Below are positions 17,211 through 25,520 of a stretch of 53,231 nt of DNA, in pieces. The notes under the pieces were generated by a model that was not told the origin of the DNA, did not search any database, and was given only the letters and a program-made list of their open reading frames with translations. The position numbers were made by a program, and so were the translations under genes. Within the stretch, counting starts at the first letter, position 1. Each line of letters opens with the position of its first letter. Origin of the DNA: Nostoc linckia FACHB-104 (GTDB lineage: Bacteria > Cyanobacteriota > Cyanobacteriia > Cyanobacteriales > Nostocaceae); NCBI RefSeq assembly GCF_014696615.1, contig NZ_JACJQJ010000058.1, positions 1-53,231 of the forward strand. The letters run 5' to 3'.

Positions 17211-17554
17211 GGATTGAAATCGTGAGATTATTTAGGGGTATTGTACCGCGACCTATCTACAATCACTAAGGATGAAGTGTAAAGGATAAAGGATGAAATA
17301 AAGATTGTCCGGTATATACCCTAAGCGTAATACCAATTCAAAATTAGGAAAGCTACATCATAAAAGGGTTTGTAACCTTTGATTTTTTGCTGAATTTTAG
17401 AGAATTAGTATAAGTAGCATGGACAAAATAAATTTTTTCCTGATTTCATCCTTTATCCTTCTGCTTCGGAGACGTTTCTGGTGCTTCGGCTACGCCAATG
17501 CGAACATACTTCATCCTTCCCCTCAGGGGTACACACTTCATTAGAGGAGCAGTT
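17211..17554. other. divergent promoter region of pentapeptide and lyase genes
   Basis: There is no gene here. It separates two divergently transcribed genes and must hold both promoters. AGAGGAG (17542-17548) precedes the lyase ATG at 17555. A duplicated phrase (AAAGGATAAAGGATGAAATAAAG near 17280, and CATCCTTTATCC near 17450 on the opposite strand) forms a long-range inverted repeat. Confidence 0.4.
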
Positions 17555-18142
17555 ATGCCTTTTGTACAACCAATGACTATGATGGAGTTTTTTCACAAGA
17601 GTGAAGGAGTCTGGTTTACCCAGCGCACGGTGCATCACTTTGATGCAGTGGCGGATCAATCGGGAGAATCCAAGCTTTATGTGCAAGTAATTACACTCGA
17701 TGATCCACGGGTGAAAACAATTTGTGAATCTCAAGGTATTGATCCAGCTAGTGCGAAGGGCGGTGCTAGCTTTATGTGGCAAGAACACGACGATGATCAA
17801 GAACCCGATCCAGAGCGTGCAGCTGTTTTAATTGATGTCCCAGATGATGAGACTGGGCGATCGGGAAAATTGCTGCGTAACCAAGGCTATGTAGAAAAAA
17901 TTCCGGTAGTTAGCCGTTATTGGTTCGGACAAGACGGTATTTTAACCATCGATACTGAATATGAAACCAACCAAGGTCAAGAACGCTGCTGGTTTATGAC
18001 CGATGATTTTAGAGTGCGTGTCAGTACAGTGCGGATGATGAATGGTGTGTATTTGATGACCTATTGTTCTGAACGACGCTATTTGACAGAGGCTAATTTA
18101 GCCCAAATGGTACAACAAAATTTATCTAGAGCCTCTGTGTAA
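17555..18142 (+). CDS. CpcS/CpeS-family bilin lyase (CpeU-like)
   Basis: A second T-type lyase of 195 aa, started at ATG 17555 because AGAGGAG lies 6 nt upstream. Family marks are MEFFHKSEGVWFTQRTVHHFD at the N terminus, AAVLIDVPDDETGRSGKLLRNQGYVEK in the middle, and FRVRVSTVRMMNGVYLMTYCSERRY at the end. It is clearly diverged from the CpeS in the cpe linker cluster (WFTQRTVHHFD versus WRSQRSAHHLAF) and resembles the CpeU/CpcV-like branch. It is followed by pebA and pebB, the enzymes that make the bilin it would handle. Which cysteine it serves is unknown. Confidence 0.8.
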   Translation: MPFVQPMTMMEFFHKSEGVWFTQRTVHHFDAVADQSGESKLYVQVITLDDPRVKTICESQGIDPASAKGGASFMWQEHDDDQEPDPERAAVLIDVPDDETGRSGKLLRNQGYVEKIPVVSRYWFGQDGILTIDTEYETNQGQERCWFMTDDFRVRVSTVRMMNGVYLMTYCSERRYLTEANLAQMVQQNLSRASV

Positions 18143-18335
18143 TCGTCTGGTCGCTCATAATCTTCAAAAACTTGCGATGCCGTCTAGGTAATTATTCTGG
18201 CGATCGCATCCTCTAGGTATTGCACTATCACCTCTGGCTAACGTTAAGGATCGTTACTTTGTTTAACATATTCGAGACGGCGAATTTGTGAATCCTCTAT
18301 TCTCTGGGATTAAGGCAAATTAGTCTCTAACTTTT

Positions 18336-19067
18336 ATGTATAAGTGCTTCCTTGAGCATCTGGAACAATCGCTTTTGCAACGGTTTACATTGGAGAGTCG
18401 CCCAATTCCCCCAGGACTAGAGTATCAGGTGAGCGATCGCGGTAGAAATCCAGCCACCATTCAGAGTTGGTGCTATCAGTGCCCAGAGTTGCGAAAAATC
18501 CGCTATACATACATTGATGCAGGTGCAAGCGCCCAGATTATGAATAGTGTGATTTATCCCAATCATCACTATGATTTGCCTTTACTTGGCATTGACTTTC
18601 TGTCTTTTGGTCAGGTGAAGAATCTGATTGTGATGGATTTCCAGCCTTTATTTCAAGATGAAGCCTACTTGAGGAAGTATATCCATCCATTGCAGACCTT
18701 GCATGATAAGTATCCAGACTTGGCACAAGGCTTGGAAATGAAATTTTATGATGCTAATCAGTACTTTTCAAAATATCTGTTGTTTGCCAAAACCGATCCA
18801 GAAACAGTCAGAACGAGGGTATTTGCAGCCTTCAAAGACTATCTAAATCTGTACTGGCAGATGCTAGCGCAAGCCGAACCTCTGATTGATCAGTCAGACA
18901 TTCAACGGATTGTCAAAGCTCAAAAAGACTACGATCAATATAGTGCCGATCGCGATCCAGCATCTGGTTTGTTCAGCAGCTACTTTGGACATCAATGGGC
19001 AGAGCGATTTTTGTATGAATTTTTGTTTGAAGATGCTGTGCCATTAGTAGCTGTTGCAGCCAAATAG
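18336..19067 (+). CDS. pebA: PebA, 15,16-dihydrobiliverdin:ferredoxin oxidoreductase
   Basis: A 243-aa ferredoxin-dependent bilin reductase. Family segments are ELRKIRYTYIDAGASAQIMNSVIYPNHHYDLPLLGIDFLSFG with the catalytic-region Asp, [25 protein letters not shown], and the C-terminal YSADRDPASGLFSSYFGHQWAERFLYEFLF. PebA reduces biliverdin IX-alpha at C15 to 15,16-dihydrobiliverdin, the first step to phycoerythrobilin. It lies 68 bp upstream of pebB, the usual pebAB operon. I separate it from pebB by order and by the shorter central region; assignment of A versus B is fairly safe because the next gene is an unmistakable PebB. Confidence 0.9.
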   Translation: MYKCFLEHLEQSLLQRFTLESRPIPPGLEYQVSDRGRNPATIQSWCYQCPELRKIRYTYIDAGASAQIMNSVIYPNHHYDLPLLGIDFLSFGQVKNLIVMDFQPLFQDEAYLRKYIHPLQTLHDKYPDLAQGLEMKFYDANQYFSKYLLFAKTDPETVRTRVFAAFKDYLNLYWQMLAQAEPLIDQSDIQRIVKAQKDYDQYSADRDPASGLFSSYFGHQWAERFLYEFLFEDAVPLVAVAAK

Positions 19068-19135
19068 GGATTTAAATCTATATCACCTCAGCAACATATG
19101 GTGATTGTTAATTTTGAACTTGGAGCGAAGCGAAG

Positions 19136-19885
19136 TTGACTCTATATCAGCCATTTTTAAATTACGCGATCGCACTTTTACAAGAAAGGTTGAATTTGCA
19201 GCCTTACCCTATCCCCACTGGATTTGAGTTGAAGCAAGCAACAGTGGGTAAAGGTAAACATCAAGAGGAAGTATTAACAACTAGCTATGCTTATCAAAGC
19301 CCCAAACTCCGGCAAATGCGAGCCGCCCATGTACAAGGTGGTAACTCACTTCAGGTGTTAAATTTTGTGATTTTCCCGCACTTGAATTACGATTTGCCCT
19401 TCTTTGGTGCAGATTTAGTCACTTTACCTGGAGGGCACTTAATAGCCCTCGATATGCAACCCCTATTTCGGGATGATTTGGACTATCAGGCAAAATATAC
19501 CCAGCCTATTCTGCCAATTTTCCAGACACATCAGCAGCATCTACCTTGGGGGGGCGACTTTCCCGAAGAAGCCCAACCCTTTTTCTCACCAGCCTTTCTC
19601 TGGACGCGTCCGCAGCAAACTGAGGTAGTAGAAACTCATGTATTTGCAGCCTTTAAAGATTATCTACAAGCCTACCTAGATTTTGTTGACCAAGCACAAC
19701 CTGTAACCAACTCTAAATCTTTAGCAGAAATTGAACAGGCGCAACTGCGTTATCTTCGCTATCGCGCCGAAAAAGACCCAGCCAGGGGAATGTTTACCCG
19801 TTTTTACGGTGCTGAGTGGACAGAAGAATATATCCACGGCTTTTTGTTTGATTTGGAAAGAAAGCTCACATCAGCTATCAAATAA
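19136..19885 (+). CDS. pebB: PebB, phycoerythrobilin:ferredoxin oxidoreductase
   Basis: A 249-aa bilin reductase of PebB type: [55 protein letters not shown], the [23 protein letters not shown] insertion typical of Peb[16 protein letters not shown], and the [30 protein letters not shown] end. It converts 15,16-dihydrobiliverdin to 3Z-phycoerythrobilin, taking the intermediate directly from PebA. It starts at TTG or the equivalent codon at 19136, right after GCGAAGCGAAG. The two genes supply the pigment for CpeA and CpeB of this island. Confidence 0.93.
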   Translation: MTLYQPFLNYAIALLQERLNLQPYPIPTGFELKQATVGKGKHQEEVLTTSYAYQSPKLRQMRAAHVQGGNSLQVLNFVIFPHLNYDLPFFGADLVTLPGGHLIALDMQPLFRDDLDYQAKYTQPILPIFQTHQQHLPWGGDFPEEAQPFFSPAFLWTRPQQTEVVETHVFAAFKDYLQAYLDFVDQAQPVTNSKSLAEIEQAQLRYLRYRAEKDPARGMFTRFYGAEWTEEYIHGFLFDLERKLTSAIK

Positions 19886-20044
19886 ACAAAAAGCTAAATG
19901 GTTATGCGCTCAATCACACAACGAGGTCATAAAAATCTCTCTTACCTGTCAACAGTCAACTCCAAAAACTTTTGTTTGTTGGTAACTGAATCTGAGAAAA
20001 TCTAACAAGGATGTTTTAAATCTACTTTTAGGAAACACAATAAT

Positions 20045-20284
20045 ATGACTGATACTACAGAACTCACCTCAAACGCTCTAGCAAGCTCTGAAGAACTGAA
20101 TTTAGCGATCGCAGAATTAGAAGAATATCGGGAACGCCTGGTTAACGATACTTTGTCAATGGCGCAAAAGGCTAAAGTAATGAAGGCACAAGCGCTTGCT
20201 AGCTTGCAACCTCAGCTTGCTCAAATAGACGCAACTCTAGAGTCACTTCGCCAGCAGCAGTCTACTCTGACATCTGGTAATTAG
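20045..20284 (+). CDS. small alpha-helical hypothetical protein (79 aa)
   Basis: A 79-aa acidic protein, almost entirely predicted helix (AIAELEEYRERLVNDTLSMAQKAKVMKAQALASLQPQLAQIDATLESLRQQQ), probably a helical hairpin or coiled coil. Its stop is 34 bp before the ATG of the CpeF-like lyase gene, and it lies 159 bp after pebB, so it is very likely co-transcribed with the lyase. The linkage suggests an accessory or chaperone role in phycoerythrobilin attachment, but no family is recognised. Confidence 0.7.
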   Translation: MTDTTELTSNALASSEELNLAIAELEEYRERLVNDTLSMAQKAKVMKAQALASLQPQLAQIDATLESLRQQQSTLTSGN

Positions 20285-20318
20285 AGGATTGAAAAATAGC
20301 GGTGATAAGGAATTTGTG

Positions 20319-21230
20319 ATGAGTCAATCACTCAACTCAGAAGCTCCAACAGCGGAAGATCCCATCCTGAGAGTGCAAGCTGAAAATGATGCTTTGGTTC
20401 AGAGGGTAAACGAGCAGATTACACTCGAAACCTTCGATGCTACAGATAACACTGTTCTCAAACAACTCGTGGAGGGTTTAGGAGATCCACGAGGATTGGT
20501 GCGACTGCGGTTTGCTGAAACCTTGGGTGAAATTGGTGAAGTAGCAACCCCGTTTCTCATAGAAGCGCTGAAAAATCATGCCAATGTGGTTGTAAGAAGG
20601 GCTGCGGCGAAGACACTCACGATTATCTCTGACCCCCTTGCTGTGCCAGACTTGCTTCATGCTTTTCTGAATGATGAAGATACAGTAGTCAGAAGTTCAG
20701 CAGCTGGAGCCTTAGCTAGGACAGGAGAAGCGTCTGTTCCAGCATTACTAGAAATTCTGGCATCAGACAAACATCCACAAGATATTAAAGGCCATGCAGC
20801 ATGGGCGTTGGCGTTTATTGGCTCGGAAGCAGCAGAGCATCTATATAAAGCATTGAACGCCGCCTCTTTGGATGTGCGATGTGCTGTTATTGGGGCGCTT
20901 GGTCATGTGGCGCAAGAGCAGTCAGATGAAAAGTCCTGTAACCTGCTAGTTTCTGCTTTAACCGATCCAGAAGCACTCATTCGCACCGAAGCCGCCGCCG
21001 CCTTGGGACAAGTTAATTATCCTCCCTCTGTACCACATTTAATTTTGGCAATTCATGATACCGATTTAGATGTGAGGAAAGCAGCAATTAATTCTCTTGG
21101 TAAAATTGGCGATCGCGCCGCTTTAGAACCATTGCAAGCGCTACTAAATGATGAACAAGAGGTGGTGCGAGTTTTGGCGAAATTAGCGATCGCGCAAATT
21201 GAGCGTCAGTCTGAAGAAGATGATTGGTAA
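20319..21230 (+). CDS. cpeF: CpeF-like HEAT-repeat phycoerythrobilin lyase
   Basis: A HEAT-repeat (E/F-type) bilin lyase of 303 aa. I use ATG 20319 (MSQSLNSEAP), preceded by AAGG; the frame opens 10 codons earlier. After a 50-aa N-terminal extension come eight or so PBS-lyase HEAT repeats (GLVRLRFAETLGEIGEVATPFLIEALKN, VVVRRAAAKTLTIISDPLAVPDLLHA...). Size, extension and position downstream of pebAB fit CpeF (formerly MpeV-like), which double-links phycoerythrobilin to CpeB Cys48 and Cys59; both cysteines are present in this CpeB. An alternative is another E/F lyase paralogue. Confidence 0.72.
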   Translation: MSQSLNSEAPTAEDPILRVQAENDALVQRVNEQITLETFDATDNTVLKQLVEGLGDPRGLVRLRFAETLGEIGEVATPFLIEALKNHANVVVRRAAAKTLTIISDPLAVPDLLHAFLNDEDTVVRSSAAGALARTGEASVPALLEILASDKHPQDIKGHAAWALAFIGSEAAEHLYKALNAASLDVRCAVIGALGHVAQEQSDEKSCNLLVSALTDPEALIRTEAAAALGQVNYPPSVPHLILAIHDTDLDVRKAAINSLGKIGDRAALEPLQALLNDEQEVVRVLAKLAIAQIERQSEEDDW

Positions 21231-21587
21231 CAAGATATCTTACTGAATCTGCTGTATTGGGGTTGTTAGGTTCGCGTCTGCCAAGATTTTGGATCGCGCT
21301 GACCATGAAAAATGGCTATCACAATGACCCGATTCGATACAACCCGATCATATACAGCGTAGGAAAAGCGTTAGATTACTGCCCGTCGAATGTCTGTATA
21401 TACAACTGCATAAAACTCTGGCATTTGGCAAATCCGATTGAGCATTTCGTCCACACAGTCCAAAAACTCGTCACCAAGCCCTGGCTGTAGTCTAATTGCT
21501 TATCAAAAAACTCTCCGCGTCCCCATGTCTACCTCCCTGCGTCAGCCCTAATGATAAGTGTTTAACCGGACTTGATATTACTGGTAG
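21231..21587. other. convergent intergenic region
   Basis: This lies between the 3' ends of the cpeF-like gene and frp. The open frame at 21224-21490 overlaps the cpeF end and has no family-like content. No clear rho-independent terminator was found. The last 100 bp hold GTCCCCATGTCTACCTCCC, a fragment of a dispersed repeat. Confidence 0.35.
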
Positions 21588-21914
21588 CTACATCCGTGAA
21601 AGAGAGCCAATCTTAGTAAGTTTATCCTGATCCAGCCCCTTGAGTTCATCTAGATGCAACCATCCCTGTTTAATTAGAGTTGCAAAAACAAATACGAGAA
21701 CTGAATAGTTGTAATCATACTTACCATCAATCTCGTGTCTTTTGGCACTCAGAAAGTTATGCAAACGCCAGATATCTTCCAATTCGGAAATCTGAACGGC
21801 GTTGTCGCGAACGTCCTGAATCAGGGCGTTGATTTCTCGCTCGTATGCTTTTTGAAAGGCGGCTTGAGCAACTTCTTGTTCTAAATCAGACCAGCTAACT
21901 TCGTTTACCTTCAT
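21588..21914 (-). CDS. frp: fluorescence recovery protein (FRP)
   Basis: A 108-aa protein, started at the ATG at 21914 (MKVNEVSWSDLEQEVAQ); the longer open frame to 22031 runs into repeat DNA. It matches FRP along its whole length: AFQKAYEREINALIQDVRDNA, DIWRLHNFLSAKRHEIDGKYDY, VFVFATLIKQGWLHLDELKGL, LSRM. FRP binds the active orange carotenoid protein, speeds its return to the inactive form and frees it from the phycobilisome. Trp49, His52 and Arg59 of the functional helix are kept, but the aspartate expected after WRLH (Asp54 in Synechocystis) is Asn53 here. It lies downstream of ocp on the same strand. Confidence 0.93.
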   Translation of the reverse strand: MKVNEVSWSDLEQEVAQAAFQKAYEREINALIQDVRDNAVQISELEDIWRLHNFLSAKRHEIDGKYDYNYSVLVFVFATLIKQGWLHLDELKGLDQDKLTKIGSLSRM

Positions 21915-22386
21915 GCTCCCATCCCAAAATACTCTCCTCCAAGAGAGCAAATTCACTTCATAAGGAAACTCCAAAAAATAAATTATTCCGTTACAGTCGT
22001 TAACGGTTGACAGTTCACAGTTAACCGTCAAACGTCAACCGTCAACAATAGCAATGGAATATTTTTTTACTTGGAAGTCCATAATACAATTTTCATATCG
22101 AAGATTATGGGCAGAGAAAAGCCATGCCCACAATCTTCGATAGTGTACTGCGTCAGACCGCAGATTTATAATTTGTGGAGGTGTAGAGCTTTGCCTTTGG
22201 CGAGGATTAGTCACCCTATCACCCAATACTACAAGGGATAGCGTTTTGAACTCAAAATAGGTTTTGGGGAAAAGGTTAAAGGTTAAGGGTTAAAGGTTTT
22301 TTCTTTCCTTTTCCCATTCCCCTTTTTCCCCTTAACCGACAAGTATTGCCCTATCACCTCATTTCCTAAGTCTGTTTCTTCTAGTA
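21915..22386. other. ocp-frp intergenic region with a long hairpin
   Basis: There is no gene here. A striking inverted repeat occupies 22096-22142: 17-nt arms TATCGAAGATTATGGGC and GCCCACAATCTTCGATA with one mismatch and a 13-nt loop. It lacks a following U-tract, so it is not a classical terminator. At 21993-22046 GTCAAC/GTTAAC units repeat. At 22331-22348 the phrase CTTAACCGACAAGTATTG occurs, repeated on the other side of ocp at 23565-23582. Confidence 0.6.
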
Positions 22387-23346
22387 CTAGCGAACCAAAT
22401 TCAGTAACTCTTTGGGAGATGCTAGTAAGTCTATTGCCACAAAGAAGATTTTATTATCAGGAGTTAGCAAGAATCTCCAAGCCATATTCATACCCACAGA
22501 AGCTCCAAACCAGGGAGTTTGCACTGTACCTGTAACTTTGATCTGAGTGTAACCATCCTCTACAGATTCAGATACACCTCGCTGTGGTATTAACTTGAGG
22601 TTCTGACAATCTTCTCGGAAAAACCGATAGACTGCTTCCTTACCTGCGATTGGTTTTTGAAAGGGAGGTTGCAGGGCACCATCGGCAGTAAATAACTCAA
22701 TCAACGCATCAAAGTCGTTGGCATTTAAGTTATCCATGTAACTCAGAATGGTTGGATTATCAATGCCTTCGATAATGACAGGAGTCCGTTTAGCCATTTC
22801 TTTCGGCGGAGCCACAGGTTCACTAACCTTGGTATAACTGCCCAATTTGCTGGTATCATACCCCATATCAACTACAGAATTACGCAGAACGGTAATTTGC
22901 TGTCCTGCATCTAGATCCCTAATTGCTTGCAGAACTGCGGCTGCATTTGCAGAGAGTCGATAACCTTGTGGAATGGGAGCTACAATACCCTGCTCCATCC
23001 ACTCTGCAAGCCGATACCAAAAACCAAGTTTGATGTTTACAGACCAAATTGCATAGGTACGGCAAATGGGCGTATCAGAACGATTTGCTAGGTCACACAT
23101 GACCTGAGTTTGTTCCTGGAAAGACATTTGCTTGAGTTCATTCAAGGTGTTTTCTGCAAATACCATATTTGCAGCGCCAGGAGCAGCAATGGTAATCGTT
23201 TTACCCATTTCTAGGTAAGCAAACCAGATGAGCGCTAGCTGATCTTCAGCACTCAGTTGGTTGAAGCGAGCAATAGTTGCTGGGACTAAATCGGCAGTCA
23301 GTGTTTCAGGAAAGATACCACGAGCTGAATCGATAGTAAACGGCAT
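22387..23346 (-). CDS. ocp: orange carotenoid protein (OCP1-type)
   Basis: A 319-aa full-length OCP with an N-terminal helical carotenoid domain (about 1-165), a linker (166-195) and an NTF2-like C-terminal domain (196-319). Residues known to matter in Synechocystis OCP are in place: Trp41, Tyr44, Trp101, Trp110, Arg155 (salt bridge and phycobilisome binding), and the carotenoid keto-group ligands Tyr203 and Trp290 (numbered Tyr201/Trp288 there). It binds a ketocarotenoid, is switched by strong blue-green light and quenches phycobilisomes. The presence of frp downstream marks it as the OCP1 type. It keeps company with phycoerythrin genes rather than with other stress genes. Confidence 0.95.
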   Translation of the reverse strand: MPFTIDSARGIFPETLTADLVPATIARFNQLSAEDQLALIWFAYLEMGKTITIAAPGAANMVFAENTLNELKQMSFQEQTQVMCDLANRSDTPICRTYAIWSVNIKLGFWYRLAEWMEQGIVAPIPQGYRLSANAAAVLQAIRDLDAGQQITVLRNSVVDMGYDTSKLGSYTKVSEPVAPPKEMAKRTPVIIEGIDNPTILSYMDNLNANDFDALIELFTADGALQPPFQKPIAGKEAVYRFFREDCQNLKLIPQRGVSESVEDGYTQIKVTGTVQTPWFGASVGMNMAWRFLLTPDNKIFFVAIDLLASPKELLNLVR

Positions 23347-23564
23347 AAGTGAACCTTAATAAGGAGTTTATGGATGATCAAGCTCAATGCTTAACTGACT
23401 TTTACAGCTTTATTGGTGTAAATCTAATTAGTAGTATTAACTATTTGTAATGAAAAGTAAAGAAACTTAATAAATTTTTGTATCGCTCTTGACAGCAATT
23501 GTTGTGGAAAGCCCAGCAGGGAGAAAGGTTTTGTCTTTTCCCCTTCCCCTTTTACCTTTTCCCA

Positions 23565-23582
23565 CTTAACCGACAAGTATTG
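23565..23582. repeat. 18-bp repeat flanking ocp
   Basis: CTTAACCGACAAGTATTG occurs here and at 22331-22348, each preceded by a pyrimidine-rich run (CCCCTTTTACCTTTTCCCA here). The two direct copies bracket ocp together with 1.2 kb. A partial copy (GACAAGTATTG) is near 6220. It is a dispersed repeat, or a relic of the insertion of the ocp segment. Confidence 0.6.
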
Positions 23583-23617
23583 AACAAAGCCCTTAATTAT
23601 AGGGAAATTTTGCGGTA

Positions 23618-24811
23618 CTACTCTGTTTTGGAAGTTAGAAGAATGATTTGCTGCTGTTGGAGCGATCGCACATCTGCTAAACTCGCATCCACTGACTGCA
23701 AAATTTGCGCTGTCGTCTGATTCCCATCGCAGGCGAGGAGAAACTGCCACTCAGCATCATTAAGACGCACAATCTGATAGTCTTGATTAAAGAATTGTTG
23801 GCTATCTCGCCATCCCTGAATGCAAGGACTCGGTTCGGGGATTGCAGACATCAGTTTTGCATCTGATGCCCAATTTTCTCTATGAATGGGACTGCGTCCT
23901 AAGAAAAACTCGTAGTGGGTAATTGCTTGCGGATCTAGGAGTTCAATTAACCGATAGCGCTGGCGATCGCTTAAATTTTGAGAACGTTCAATCAATTCTG
24001 GTGCTTGACCAATCAATCGTTCTAAATTCCAAATCTGGGGATTAGAAAAGCCGAGAAACTCTAACCCTGACGCATCTATTAACTCAAACAAAGTATTGAT
24101 ATTGTAATCAATTTCCTGGGGATGGACATACATATCTGCAAAGTAGCCATCCCGTTGATTTTCCCAAGACCAGCGTTCCTGTTCTCGTTTGCGGAGGCGA
24201 TTATCTTCTGGTAAAGCTGCAAATATTTGTCTTCCCACTGCTACGCCATCAGTATAATCACCGCGTTTCTCGCCTTGCAAAAGTGCGATCGCCTCTTGCA
24301 TCAATTTAATTTCCCAACGCCCCAGTTCACCATACACAAATATATGCATGATTCCACCCGGCGATAGCTTTTTCGCCAAAGCTTGAATCCCGCGAATGGG
24401 GTCAGGGGTATGGTGCAATACTCCCACACAGTTAATTAAATCGAACTCACCTGGTAGCTGCTCCACATCAAACAAACTCAGGTGATGAAATTCTACCCTG
24501 GTTGCCCCTGATTTTTGACAACGCTCTTGAGCTACAGCTAAAGCACCAGCACTTAAATCAATGCCTACAATCGCCGCATCCGGATTGAGATGTACTAAAT
24601 ATTCTGTTCCCACCCCCGTACCACACCCAGCATCGAGGATGCGGACATTGTTCCGTGAGGGTTTTTGTCCAGTACAAAAGTTATAGGCTGTCAGCCAGTT
24701 CCAGCGCCAGTTATAACCAGGAGGCGGTTCATCTAATAACGGTTCTGGAGGGAAGGGATAGGTATTGTAGAGTTTGGCGACTGCAGCACTAATTGCTTGA
24801 GAATCTGACAT
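23618..24811 (-). CDS. class I SAM-dependent methyltransferase
   Basis: A 397-aa protein with a methyltransferase core at residues about 50-200: motif I VRILDAGCGTGVGTEYL, acidic motif II IVGIDLS, and FDLINCVGVLHHTPDP as motif IV. A long C-terminal extension (200-397) includes a helical bundle (RLIGQAPELIERSQ...) and a terminal winged-helix-like stretch (LNDAEWQFLLACDGNQTTAQILQ). It lies between cpeZ and ocp on the same strand. The known phycobiliprotein methylase CpcM modifies Asn70/72 of beta subunits, but this protein is longer and I cannot say it is CpcM. Substrate unknown. Confidence 0.8.
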   Translation of the reverse strand: MSDSQAISAAVAKLYNTYPFPPEPLLDEPPPGYNWRWNWLTAYNFCTGQKPSRNNVRILDAGCGTGVGTEYLVHLNPDAAIVGIDLSAGALAVAQERCQKSGATRVEFHHLSLFDVEQLPGEFDLINCVGVLHHTPDPIRGIQALAKKLSPGGIMHIFVYGELGRWEIKLMQEAIALLQGEKRGDYTDGVAVGRQIFAALPEDNRLRKREQERWSWENQRDGYFADMYVHPQEIDYNINTLFELIDASGLEFLGFSNPQIWNLERLIGQAPELIERSQNLSDRQRYRLIELLDPQAITHYEFFLGRSPIHRENWASDAKLMSAIPEPSPCIQGWRDSQQFFNQDYQIVRLNDAEWQFLLACDGNQTTAQILQSVDASLADVRSLQQQQIILLTSKTE

Positions 24812-24885
24812 GGGGGGAGAAAATTAATTTGTCATACAGTTTAATTATCCATTTCCTGAAGATGCGATCGCATCATCCAGAACGA

Positions 24886-25503
24886 TTATTTTTCTCCCCG
24901 CTGAAACTTCATAGTCATTTCTAGGCGAGATAATGCACTAGTAGCGGACTCGCGCACATAGGAATCTGTTGATTCATTCTCAATTAGGGATTGTAAAACC
25001 TCCACACCTCGGGTGTCGCCAATCGAGCCAAGAGCATTCACAATCGAGATTGCCAGCGCTGGGTTTTCTGTATTTTGTAATGATTCAATCAAAATATCGA
25101 CTACGGGAGAACCAATTTCACCCAGCGCCATCACAGCAGCAATATGGACTACAGGATTGGGGTCATCAAGAGCAGTCTTTAAACCTTGTACGCCTTCATC
25201 TGCAAAAGGCACATCAGGATGATTAATGGCAACTTGCGCCAGTGCTTTGGCAGCACTACCACGAACGGTAACATTATCACTATTGAGTAAAGCTTCTACT
25301 AAAGGTGTCACCGCATCAGGGCCGATCGCACCTAAGGCTTTCACAGCAGCCCGCCGATAGGTGGTATCCTCTTCATCGAGAATACTCATCAACCGGGGAA
25401 TAGTTGTTTCATCGGGATTTTCCGCCAATTCCCACATTGCTTGGTCGCGGAGGTGGGGGTTAGGGTGTTTTAGTTGTTGGAATAGTTCTTCTGTTGTCGG
25501 CAT
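24886..25503 (-). CDS. cpeZ: CpeZ, HEAT-repeat phycoerythrin lyase subunit/chaperone
   Basis: A 205-aa HEAT-repeat protein from ATG 25503 (MPTTEELFQQLKHPNPHLRDQAMWELAENPDE). About five PBS-lyase repeats follow (YRRAAVKALGAIGPDAVTPLVEALL and similar). In Fremyella, CpeZ works with CpeY to attach phycoerythrobilin to CpeA Cys82 and acts as a chaperone for CpeB. It lies 17 bp downstream of cpeY, in the cpeBA-YZ order. The open frame extends to 25578, overlapping cpeY, but the family start is at 25503. Confidence 0.88.
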   Translation of the reverse strand: MPTTEELFQQLKHPNPHLRDQAMWELAENPDETTIPRLMSILDEEDTTYRRAAVKALGAIGPDAVTPLVEALLNSDNVTVRGSAAKALAQVAINHPDVPFADEGVQGLKTALDDPNPVVHIAAVMALGEIGSPVVDILIESLQNTENPALAISIVNALGSIGDTRGVEVLQSLIENESTDSYVRESATSALSRLEMTMKFQRGEK

Positions 25504-25520
25504 TGTTTTTAAAAGAAAAA

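Noticed and set aside
21224-21490. 88-aa open frame after the cpeF-like gene
   Set aside because: It overlaps the lyase end, lacks a ribosome-binding site and shows no family-like sequence.
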